Part shown: piece after piece, positions 34,791-43,582 of the stretch | How the letters are laid out: every line of letters starts with the position of its first letter | Numbering within the stretch: the first letter of the stretch is position 1 | Assembly: GCA_027475525.1 (NCBI GenBank) | Contig: JAMWFC010000029.1 | Coordinates: forward strand, 310,001-374,000 | DNA from: Macrolepiota albuminosa | Lineage: Eukaryota; Basidiomycota; Agaricomycetes; Agaricales; Agaricaceae | DNA length: 64,000 nt | Direction of reading: 5' to 3' | Notes under the pieces: generated by a model | Told to the model about the DNA's origin: nothing | Database searches by the model: none | Seen by the model: only the letters and a program-made list of their open reading frames with translations | Made by a program: the position numbers and the translations under genes

Positions 34791-37700
34791 AGGAGCGACG
34801 GGTGAAGAGTACGCCCCCGTCGCTTGGTGCAAATCAATTTGTATGTCTGTCCATAGAAGAGCCCAATACAACCCCTGAGGACACTTTGGCACCTACGATC
34901 ATAAGCCCACCCCTCGACGTATCTAAAAGCCCCCCGGCCTCGCCGACTCCTCCTGCCGGGCCCCCTCGACCCCGCATCCCTGCCTGGCAACGTCGCCTTC
35001 CGAGGCGCTACGTGGTAGCCTCGACACCCTTGACCAACTCGCTCCGGCTAAAGATGGAGGTCGAAACAACTGACACACAGCAGACCCGGAGCGTGACTGC
35101 TCTTCTAGATTCTGGAGCCACCGGGCTCTTTGTGGATGCTGACTATGTGGCCTGACACCAACTCACGACTTGCCCTCTCCCTTCTCCAATTCCGGTCTAC
35201 AATATTGACGGTACCTCCAATGAAGCAGGCTCCATCCGCGCCGTTGTAGACCTGGTTCTGCGCTATCGGGCCCACGCCAAGCATGCCACCTTCGCAGTCA
35301 CCAGCTTGGGAAAGCAGGATATGATCCTGGGATACACGTGGCTCCGGGAGCACAACCCAGAGATAGACTGGACTACCGGAGAGGTGAGCATGAGTCGGTG
35401 CCCCCGACGCTGCGCCACCTGTGCGAAGGAGGCAAGGATAGAGCGGCGCACCGCTGTGCGGGAATGCACAGCCATCCAGGCCTGCTGGGCAGGGCACATC
35501 CCCTTCGCCGACCTCGACCTGTTGGATCCTCCGCCCCTGGCGTTCCCTCATAGAGAGGCCCTCTATGAGGATGACAGGCACAGCGGTGGAGAGGCCACCA
35601 TGGAAGACGGTCGCAAAGGAGAATTCCTGCCAGTCCCGGACCCGGAATTACCAGACGAGGCCATTGAGGTAGGGGACCGCATCTATGCCACAGCGTTGCG
35701 TCCGCCGCCATCGGCAGAGGAGATCCGGGCCAGCCAGACCACTTCCCAATGGTTGGCCCAGGCCTTCGCCACCAATACCTCGCCTCGCCCATTCCGGGAT
35801 ACTGTCCTGGGCCACCTGCACGACTTTGAGGACGTTTTCTCCAAGGCCTCGTTTGATTCTCTCCCGGAGCGCAAGCAGTGGGATCATGCCATCGAGCTCC
35901 TACCAGACTCGAAGCCGGCCAACTGCAAGGTGTACCCACTGGCGCCCAAGGAGCAGGATGAACTAGATGCCTTCCTCCGGGAAAATCTCGAAACTGAAAG
36001 AATTCGACCCTCAAAGTCGCCGATGGCCTCTCCGGTGTTTTTCATCAAGAAGAAGGATGGCACCCTCCGGTTGGTCCAAGATTATCGTGTGCTTAATGCG
36101 ATGACCATCAAGAACCGCTACCCGCTCCCTCTCATCTCAGAACTCATTAACAACCTCCGGGGTGCACGCTACTTCACCAAGTTGGACGTCCGCTGGGGCT
36201 ACAACAATGTGCGCATCCAGGAGGGAGACGAGTGGAAGGCTGCGTTTCAGACCAACCGGGGCCTGTTTGAACCATTGGTAATGTTCTTCGGGCTCACCAA
36301 CAGCCCCGCCACCTTTCAAACCATGATGAATGATATATTCTGGGACCTCATAGCAGATGGGGTGGTGTGTGTGTACCTGGACAATATCCTCATCTACACC
36401 AAGACGCTAGAGGAGCACCGCCGGATCACCCGCATAGTCCTAGACCGCCTCCGCCAGTATCAGCTCTACCTCAAACCGGAGAAATGTGAGTTCGAGAAAA
36501 CTCAGATCGAGTACCTCGGGCTCATCATCTCTCACGGTATGGCAGAGATGGACCCGGTGAAGGTGGCTGGCGTTACGCAGTGGCCAGAGCCCCGGAACAA
36601 GAAGGAGGTACAGGCTTTCCTGGGGTTCACCAACTTCTACCGGCGGTTCATCCAGGACTTTTCCCACCGCGCACGGCCCCTCTTTGACCTCACCCAGAAG
36701 GAGGCAGCCTGGACTTGGGGTGACGCGGAGCAACAGGCCTTCGATGCCCTGAAGTGAGCCGGTGCTCCTCTTCCCAGATGACAATCAGCCTTTCCGAGTC
36801 GAGGCAGACAGTTCCGACTTTGCTACCGGCGCCGTCCTGTCCCAGCAATCCCCAGGGGACGGCAAGTGGCATCCGGTGGCCTTCTACTCTAAGAGCCTCA
36901 ATGCCGTGGAGCGGAACTATGAGATCCATGACAAGGAGATGCTGGCAATCATCCGGTCACTAGAGGAGTGGCGCCACTTCCTGGAGGGGGCCCGGCACAA
37001 GTTCGAAGTCTGGACAGACCACAAGAACTTGGAGTACTTCCGGACAGCAAAGAAGCTCAACCGCCACCAGGCCCGGTGGTCCCTCTACCTTGCCAACTTT
37101 GACTTCTCACTGCATCACAAGCCGGGGAGGTCCATGGGGAAGCCCGATGCCCTATCCAGGCGTGCCGACCATGGCTCCGGGGCCGGAGACAACGACAACA
37201 TCACCCTCCTACGACCGGAGCTGTTTGCCATCCGGGCACTGGAGGGGATATCCGCCCAGGGAGATGAGGTCGACATTCTCCGGGATATCCGTCGGGGGAA
37301 CCGGGAGGGGATGCAGGAGGACTCCGTGGCCAAGGCCGCCTTGGCTCTACGGTCTCATCGCCCCACGGGCACGAGGGCAGTGCATGCCAACGAGTGGAGT
37401 CTCCAAGACGGCCTCCTCACCTACCGTGGCCGCATCTATGTACCCAACGACCCAGAGCTCCAGCGACGCATTGTTGAGCAACACCACGACTCCTGCATTG
37501 CCGGGCACCCCGGGCACTGGAAGACGCTGGAACTTGTGTCCTGGAACTACTGGTGGCCCCAGATGTCGAGATACATAGGCTCCTACACCAGCACCTGTGA
37601 TCTCTGCCTCCAGACCAAGCCCCAGCGCCGTCTCCCTACCGGTCAGCTGCACTCCTTGCCGACGCCCGCAGAACGGTGGAGCGTGGCCTCCATGGACTTC

Positions 37701-37895
37701 ATTGTGGAGCTTCCGGACGCACACGGCTACGATGCTATCCTGGTAGTCGTGGACCTCTATGGCAAACGGGCTCACTTCATTCCGACCCACACGACCTGCT
37801 CTGCCATGGGTGCCGCTAACCTGTACCGGAAGAATGTCTGGAAACTCCACGGCCTCTCCGATGCATACGTGTCCGACCAGGGCCCACAGTTTGTT

Positions 37896-38049
37896 GCGGA
37901 GTTCACCCAGGAGCTCTACCGCCTCCTGCATGTGAAGCTCCACACCTCCACTGCCTACCACCCGCAATCCGAGCGGAGTTCACCCAGGAGCTCTACCGCC
38001 TCCTGCATGTGAAGCTCCACACCTCCACTGCCTACCACCCGCAATCCGA
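37896..38049. repeat. Perfect 77-bp tandem duplication in the integrase region
   Basis: Bases 37,896-37,972 equal 37,973-38,049 exactly, with mismatches at both edges. Counting the stretch once keeps the integrase frame open from 36,762 through 38,710. Counted twice, the frame shifts at 37,973. Confidence 0.98.
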
Positions 38050-38558
38050 CGGCCAGACCGAACGTGTTAACCAGGAGCTTGAGCAATACCTGCGGCTATT
38101 CTGCAACGAGCGTCAGGACGACTGGGATGAGCTCCTGCCGGAGGCGGAATTCCAGTACAACAACCATGTCCATGCCTCGATGCAGGTATCACCCTTCTTC
38201 CTTGACACAGGGCGGCACCCCCGAATGGGTTTTGAACCACGCACACGGCGGTCGGAGAACGAATCGGTCAACGAGTTTGTGGATTGCATGCAGAAGGCAC
38301 AGGAGGAGGCGAAGGCCACGCTAACTAAGGCAAAGGACGACATGGCACGATACTACAACCGGGGCTGGACACCAGCTCCCAAGTACAAGCCCGGAGACCG
38401 CGTATTCCTGGATGCCTCCGACATCTCCACCACGCGACCCTCAAAGAAGCTGTCTCATCGTCAACTGGGGCCATACCCCATTGAGTGTCAGGTGGGGCCC
38501 CTAGCCTACCAACTCTGGCTGCCTGCGGGCATGCGCCAACTCCACCCGGTCTTCAACG

Positions 38559-38712
38559 TGGTCAAGCTTTCTCCAGCCCCGGAAGACCCCATCCCCGGGC
38601 GACGAGCACCGCCGCCGCCACCGCCAGTCCTAGCATGGTCAAGCTTTCTCCAGCCCCGGAAGACCCCATCCCCGGGCGACGAGCACCGCCGCCGCCACCG
38701 CCAGTCCTAGCA
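38559..38712. repeat. Perfect 77-bp tandem duplication before the chromodomain
   Basis: Bases 38,559-38,635 equal 38,636-38,712 exactly, with mismatches at both edges. Counting it once joins the Pro-rich linker to the chromodomain in frame. Confidence 0.98.
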
Positions 38713-38980
38713 GACAGCAGGGTGGAGTACGAAGTGGAGAAGATCTTGGACAGCCGCTTATTCCATGGGAAGCTACAGTACAAGGTGAAGTGGAAGGGCT
38801 ATGGTATTGAAGACATCTCCTGGGAGCCATCTGAAGATGTCCACGCCCCGGCTCTCACCCGGGACTTCCACCGCCGGCACCCTGAGGCCCCGCGAACCAT
38901 ACGGGGAGTTTACCCCCTTTCTCTAGCGGATCAGGCCATCCACGAGTTCTTCTACCCGGCACATCGAGACGCCGCGCCCT

Positions 38981-38993
38981 AAAGGGGGGGTGA
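38981..38993 (+). promoter_or_regulatory. Polypurine tract
   Basis: AAAGGGGGGGTGA lies immediately upstream of the 3' LTR and overlaps the pol stop codon. This is the usual position of the plus-strand primer in LTR retrotransposons. Confidence 0.8.
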
Positions 38994-39146
38994 TGTCAGG
39001 GGACTCCTCGCTCTTGTCTGGTCACAATTTCCTTTTCCGGAGTTTCCGGAGAACTCCAGAGCATTTCCCATGTCAGGGGACTCCTCGCTCTTGTCTGGTC
39101 ACAATTTCCTTTTCCGGAGTTTCCGGAGAACTCCAGAGCATTTCCC
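38993..39146. repeat. Perfect 77-bp tandem duplication in the 3' LTR
   Basis: Bases 38,993-39,069 recur from 39,070. Identity extends three bases further by chance. The 5' LTR has this stretch once, so the 3' LTR is longer by exactly 77 bp (398 against 321). Confidence 0.98.
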
Positions 39147-39391
39147 ATGCCCTGGAGTTCTCCCGGCCTCCTGGAGCTAGCCGTTGGATACTGTACAGTC
39201 GTTCCCACGCCCGTCCGCCCCCGTACTGATGTGCCGCACTGGCAGAGGAATCCTTAGACTTGTTCTCTTTGGATTTCCCTCTGCCAGGTGATTAGTTATT
39301 GATTGTACTGTCGTTACTGGCTCTAATATACTTTGGATTTCCCTCTGCCAGTTGTGTGATAGTGCCGCAACCTCCGGAGGTCGCCCTTACA
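38994..39391 (+). repeat. 3' LTR of the chromovirus
   Basis: 398 bp, of which 77 bp is a tandem duplication of its first bases. Otherwise it matches the 5' LTR except at five CG-site transitions. It is followed by the CTGCC target duplication. Confidence 0.95.
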
Positions 39392-39396
39392 CTGCC

Positions 39397-41281
39397 AAAA
39401 CAAAGTCCCTAATTCTAAACTCATTCTTACAGGACATATCAATTGACACAAGGTCAAGCAATGACAGCTTACCAATCTCTCTACAAAGGATGATAAGGAC
39501 AGCTAAAAAATATAAAGTAGACTTTGTATCCCTCACAAGTGAGTAAGAAAATAAAAGAATCCCTACCAATATGGCTACATAAAAGAATGAGAAAAGATGA
39601 AAGGCTCAGATTAAACTCTGACACAATGGTATGCCTATGAGACATACATAAAATCATAATGGTGGGAGACATGATGAAATTTGGAGAATTTTTAGAAAAC
39701 ACATCTGGAAACTATAAAGCATGTAGGAACTGTGTCTGCATAGTGTGTAAAAACTTGAGACTAAGAGGCTGCAAGAACCCATACAAATGTAGTCTCATGG
39801 CAAGGGACCATATCAGCAAACTAGAACGGAAGTGGAACCCTGATTTTTTCATAGAAACTAGAATGATAAATGAAGAGGAGAAACTGTAGATCACTAAAAA
39901 AGTAAGATGCCTCTTCACTTTGAATATTGAAACTACAGCCCTCCTGAAGGATAGTTTTAGAGTCTTTGCTGCCCCATATAGAAATGACAAAAATGGAATA
40001 AGGTATGGGAAAACTTCAGATAACATACCCTCTCTGACAACTATCTATACAGATGGTTCATGCATAAAAAACAACAGAGGAGAAGCGGCAGCTGAAGCAG
40101 GAATCTGGTTTGATCATGAAGACTCAAGGAACAGAGCCGTCCAGCTCTCTTATTATATAATACAAACAAACAATACAGGGGAGGCCATTGCTGTCCTAGA
40201 GGTGGCACAGCACGCTCGTGCTGAAAATCCAATTGATCCTGGTAAAAAGCAACTCATAGCTAATAATAGACAGTCTAACCACCTTACTGGCAAAGCGCAA
40301 AGAAGAGGGCTGAATTGGGGCTGCAAATAGTGATATCATGTGCCTCTTAGTCACTGCACTGCATGAAAGGAAGGGTCTAACAATACTGGAAAAAGTAAAA
40401 GGTCATGCAGGTATAATAGGGAATGAAGAGGCGGACTGTCTTGCAAACAAAGAAGCTAGAAAAGCCACCCCAGATGAGATAGACCTTTGGATTCCAAGAG
40501 GTTACAATGTAACAGGTGCCAAGCTAGCGAGTGCGACCCAGGCCCTGATATACAAGGGTATTTTGAGCCTACCCTGCTCCAGACTGAGGAGAAACCCATG
40601 CAAATCTCGATGCAACATAGTGGGCTGTGAAAGAAACTACAGGCTCTTTACCAACAGACAGGATAATCTAGAAGTCAGTAAGGAACAAAGCCCTATCAAA
40701 GAAAGTAAGAATTTTCCTATGGAAATCCATACACAATCTATATAAAATTGGAAAATACTAGAACAACATCCACAACTTTGAGGAGAGGGCTATCTGCCTG
40801 GTATGTCACATAGAAGAGACAATGAATCATATTCTCATGGAATGTAAGATATTTGAACAAGAACACGTCTGGAATTTTATTAAAGTGCTGATGGAAAAAA
40901 GAAATATACCTTTCTCTAAACCCTCCTTGGAAGATGTGCTGGGTTGTGCCATTGCAAGTAATGACCGAGGAAGGAATCCAGGAGAACACAGATTCTGGGC
41001 GATTGTAGTGTCAGAAGCTGCACATGCTATATAGAAAGCAAGATGTGAATAGAAAATCTTAAGAAATGCAGACCTGGAATGCACTATTACAAAAAACAAA
41101 ATAAAAGCCAGAGTTAGAGCCATGCTAGAAAGAAAGATAAAGCTGGACTGCCTAGTGACAAATGAGGAGAGATTCAGGCATAAGGCAACAAAACCCAGCA
41201 TAGTCAGAAGGACATGGAAAAACCTCCTCCCAGCATCCTCATCACCTCTCAAGTCATGGAGAAAAATAACCACGATTGGAT
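39397..41281 (+). pseudogene. LINE ORF2, 3' part: RNase H and C-terminal zinc knuckle
   Basis: The continuation of the LINE frame after the chromovirus. RNase H is visible as IYTDGSCIKNNRGEAAAEAG (about 40,043) and, after a break near 40,330, VKGHAGIIGNEEADCLAN (40,396-40,450). A C-terminal CCHC-like motif, CLVCHIEETMNHILMEC, lies at about 40,795-40,847. The last open piece ends at 41,034. Stops separate the pieces. The 3' UTR runs to poly(A) at 41,448. Confidence 0.85.
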
Positions 41282-41459
41282 AAGGTAGTAGCACTGAGCC
41301 CCACACTCTGTGAATAAAGGCATTTCCAATAGGGTGGACTACAAGAAAGGTGAAAAATGATATATTTCTCTGTGGAACTCCCACACATGTCCTGACCAGT
41401 AGAGGCTGACATTTATACACTGTCTACTGGCTCACTGTGACACTATCAAAAAAAAAAAT

Positions 41460-41600
41460 TTTTGAGAATATTTTCTCCAAGACATTATTTGACTTCCTAC
41501 TAGAGCACAAGTAGTGGGACTATGTCATTGAGCTCACACTCCTTAATGCAGAGCTTTTCAGCTAGGAGACACTCTTTGTTCCAAACCATCATCATGCTAT
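41460..41600 (+). mobile_element. Decayed gypsy pol relic, right fragment
   Basis: It resumes the relic interrupted at 25,938: TTTTGAGAATATTTTCTCCA corresponds to the chromovirus sequence at about 35,824-35,843, with CG sites lost. Homology continues to about 41,560, then jumps to a piece resembling 36,310 (CAAACCATCATCATG), so an internal deletion is likely. It fades by about 41,600. Confidence 0.75.
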
Positions 41601-41849
41601 GTTTTTTCCATGGTTTTTTTGGGGCACTAGAATTTGTTGGCCTATATATAGGCAGCATGTCAGAGTATGTCAATACACATTAGTTAAAGCCCAGAGTTAT
41701 GCTAAGCCTCTATTGACTGGAGCTAGAATAGTACTAGTTGACAAGCAAAGGCAAGTAGTAACATAGTACTATAGTGTAATGGTAACATGCAATGCAGTTC
41801 AAGCTTTAGTTCCAGTTTTCCTGAGGTTGTCAGTTCACTCCTCTGGAAG
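41601..41849. other. Unassigned CG-poor repeat DNA
   Basis: AT-rich, almost without CG, and no homology to the neighbours that I can recognise. Presumed decayed transposon DNA. Confidence 0.4.
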
Positions 41850-42545
41850 TCTTACAATCAGACATTGCTAACTATAGGCCTATTATGTGCTTAAACACTG
41901 ATTAAAAACTTTTTACAAAAATCCTCACTGAGAGGCTAGCAGATGTAATAACTAACCTGGTCTATACAAGCCAGGCAGGTTTATATCAGAAAGAAGCATA
42001 ATGTAACAGACAAAACTAATAAGGATAATAATTCATTATGCAAAAGAGCTGAGGTAAATGGAATGATAGTTGCCCTTGACTAGGAGAAAGCATATAATAA
42101 AATAGATCATGGATACTTATGGCATACCTTAGAAACTTTTGGTATCCCACTTAGTTTTATAAACACTGTCAAGACTCTATACAAAAAGTCTAAGACTAAA
42201 ATCATGATTAATGGTGTCTTTAGTGCACTATAGAAAGTCACAAAGGATGTGAGGCAGAGTGACCCTCTATCATGCCTGCTGTTTGACTTTGCTATCAAAT
42301 CACTAGCAGCATCTCTTTGCAAATTTGATTTAAAAGGCTTCAAAATATTAGACTACTGTGAAAAAACTGATCACAACACTCTTTTCCAATAATACCATGA
42401 CTTTCTTGTCTGCAGATGACAATCTGCAAATGCTGAAAGAAATTCTCAGTGACTGGTGTATTGCCTCAAGAGCAAAATTCAATCCAGCAAAAACTGAAAT
42501 TATTCCACTGAGAGTAAAGGAGTTCAGAGAAGAGTTCATTTGGGG
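41850..42545 (+). pseudogene. Second LINE fragment, reverse transcriptase region
   Basis: A heavily decayed piece whose translated fragments still show reverse transcriptase landmarks. These are IANYRPIMCLNTD at the start, QAGLY, a VALD-stop-EKAYNKIDH block (about 42,068), FINTVKTLYKKSKTKIMING (42,155) and QSDPLSCLLFDFAIKSLA (42,258). It differs from the LINE at 25,939-41,459 and has stops throughout. Neither the 5' nor the 3' end of the element is present. Confidence 0.72.
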
Positions 42546-42768
42546 TCTTTCTCTGCCAGGTGATTAGTTATTATGATATTGTTAATATATATTATAATAT
42601 ACTTTAGAACTCCCTCTGCTAGCTGTGTGACTGAACCAGAGTATCTCAGAAGCTGGAAGTAGTACTAATAAATAGAGTTGAAAGAATAGAAGCAGTAAGA
42701 TGAGAGAAAAAAGAAAGAAATAAGGAACTGAATCAAGAAAGAAGGAAGAAATGAGAAGTCTCCTGACA
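42546..42768. repeat. Two LTR relics in inverted arrangement
   Basis: Bases 42,546-42,640 match the chromovirus LTR end in plus orientation (CTCTGCCAGGTGATTAGTTA ... TGTGTGACTGA), with CG lost. From about 42,645 to 42,768 the sequence matches the LTR start in minus orientation, ending ...TCTCCTGACA. The join suggests a deletion or inversion between two LTRs. Confidence 0.65.
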
Positions 42769-43582
42769 GATATGATGATATTGTTGTGACATGCTCATAA
42801 TAGCCAGATATTTGTATCCCAACAAAATATACAGTTAAGCTGCTTTGTCTTGAGCACATACATAGAAATGAAGATTTTTGCTTGTTCATCAGAGAAAAGT
42901 CTTCTGGCAAAAAAAAATTTCTAGAAATGGTGAGTGTAGAAATCTTGTTCAAAAACCTTGTATATCTCATTTGTTGTGAGGACTAAGAGAGTTGGGATGT
43001 AAATGAAAAAGTCTCATGAAAAAATAGTTGGTCCGATATATCATTTATTTTGAAAGTACAAAACTTGGCAACAAAATCATAGCTACAAATTGAAGACTTA
43101 AATGTGGCAGAATGACATACCTGTAGTCTAATGGAGAGAAATGAGCTAGATAGGAATCAGTAGGAAAGATGGAGCGGTGATTTATTGACTTTATGGATGT
43201 GCAGTTTTTGTATGGATGTGGCATTGTGCTCATCATTGTTGATGATGAGCGGTGGTTCTCACGACAACATCATTTTTGATCTTATCACCGTGACATTTCG
43301 GACTGTCAAATACCCATACCATCAATGACCATATGTGGCTGTCTTTACACGGTCATATATGGTCTTTGACCATCCCATAATTCGTCCGGTGCACCGTTTC
43401 TGTGGCATCAATTTAGGACTGCCGTGCTGGAAAGCATTGTGTATGACACTTGTAACAATAGGAGATGGATGGCAGGTGTTTTCAGGACCATTGGTGACAA
43501 CTGGTTGTGGACCTACACAATCATGAACAAGCCAAAGACCTCATGACTCACATCAACGCTTGCTAACGACTCCATACTTTCC
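42769..43582. other. Right edge of the transposon block and promoter region of the GMC gene
   Basis: CG reappears at about 43,030, marking the return to host DNA. No gene is seen before the ATG at 43,583. A 63-codon frame at 43,335-43,526 has no support. Confidence 0.5.

Larger units (their letters stand above)
34791..38982 (+). pseudogene. Chromovirus pol: PR-RT-RNaseH-IN-chromodomain, broken
   Basis: Domains in order: protease (LLDSGATGLFVD, about 35,101), reverse transcriptase (LVQDYRVLNAM, 36,070; TKLDVRWGYNNVRI, 36,177; YLDNILIYT, 36,376), RNase H (VEADSSDFATGAVLSQQ, 36,799; TDHKNLEYF, 37,014), integrase zinc region (HHDSCIAGHPGH then CDLC, 37,482-37,611), integrase core (MDFIVEL, SDQGPQF) and chromodomain (YEVEKILDSRLF, YKVKWKGYG, about 38,727-38,830). 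It ends in TAA at 38,980. Breaks are a TGA at 35,153, a deletion and shift at 36,757, and shifts at the 77-bp duplications at 37,896 and 38,559. The pol frame overlaps the end of gag in a different phase. Note YLDN where YLDD is expected at the catalytic site. Confidence 0.92.
33131..39391 (+). mobile_element. Ty3/gypsy chromovirus (Tf1/sushi-like), young copy
   Basis: A full-length element with both LTRs, gag, protease, reverse transcriptase, RNase H, integrase and a C-terminal chromodomain. It is flanked by a perfect 5-bp target duplication CTGCC (33,126-33,130 and 39,392-39,396). It retains CG and CCGG sites, unlike everything around it, so it is the newest insertion. The two LTRs differ at five positions, all at CG sites, once the 77-bp duplication in the 3' LTR is set aside. 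The self-primer layout and chromodomain place it in the chromovirus group. Breaks: two TGA codons at former coding positions, a small deletion near 36,757, a frameshift in gag near 34,370, and three 77-bp duplications. Confidence 0.95.
25939..41459 (+). mobile_element. Tad1/I-like LINE, interrupted by two later insertions
   Basis: A non-LTR retrotransposon with ORF1, an AP-type endonuclease, reverse transcriptase, RNase H and a C-terminal zinc knuckle. It ends in poly(A) at 41,448-41,458. A 12-bp target duplication TTTTGAGAATAT occurs at 25,927-25,938 and 41,460-41,471, and both copies belong to the older gypsy relic. About 7.4 kb of LINE sequence remains after subtracting the Tc1 element (28,263-30,150) and the chromovirus (33,131-39,391). 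CG is almost absent and several stops interrupt both ORFs, so it is dead. The domain order suggests the Tad1/I group; a phylogeny would be needed to be sure. Confidence 0.88.

Noticed and set aside
35373..36014. Long antisense open frame across the chromovirus pol gene
   Set aside because: It is a shadow of GC-rich coding sequence on the other strand, with no domain. The same applies to 37,347-37,967 and 35,105-35,581.
16438..39146. Interpreting the 77-bp duplications as minisatellites, replication slippage or a programmed duplication system
   Set aside because: The unit length is identical in unrelated sequences, the copies are perfect even in old decayed elements, and the 5' LTR and the right Tc1 arm lack them. 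An assembly origin is simpler.
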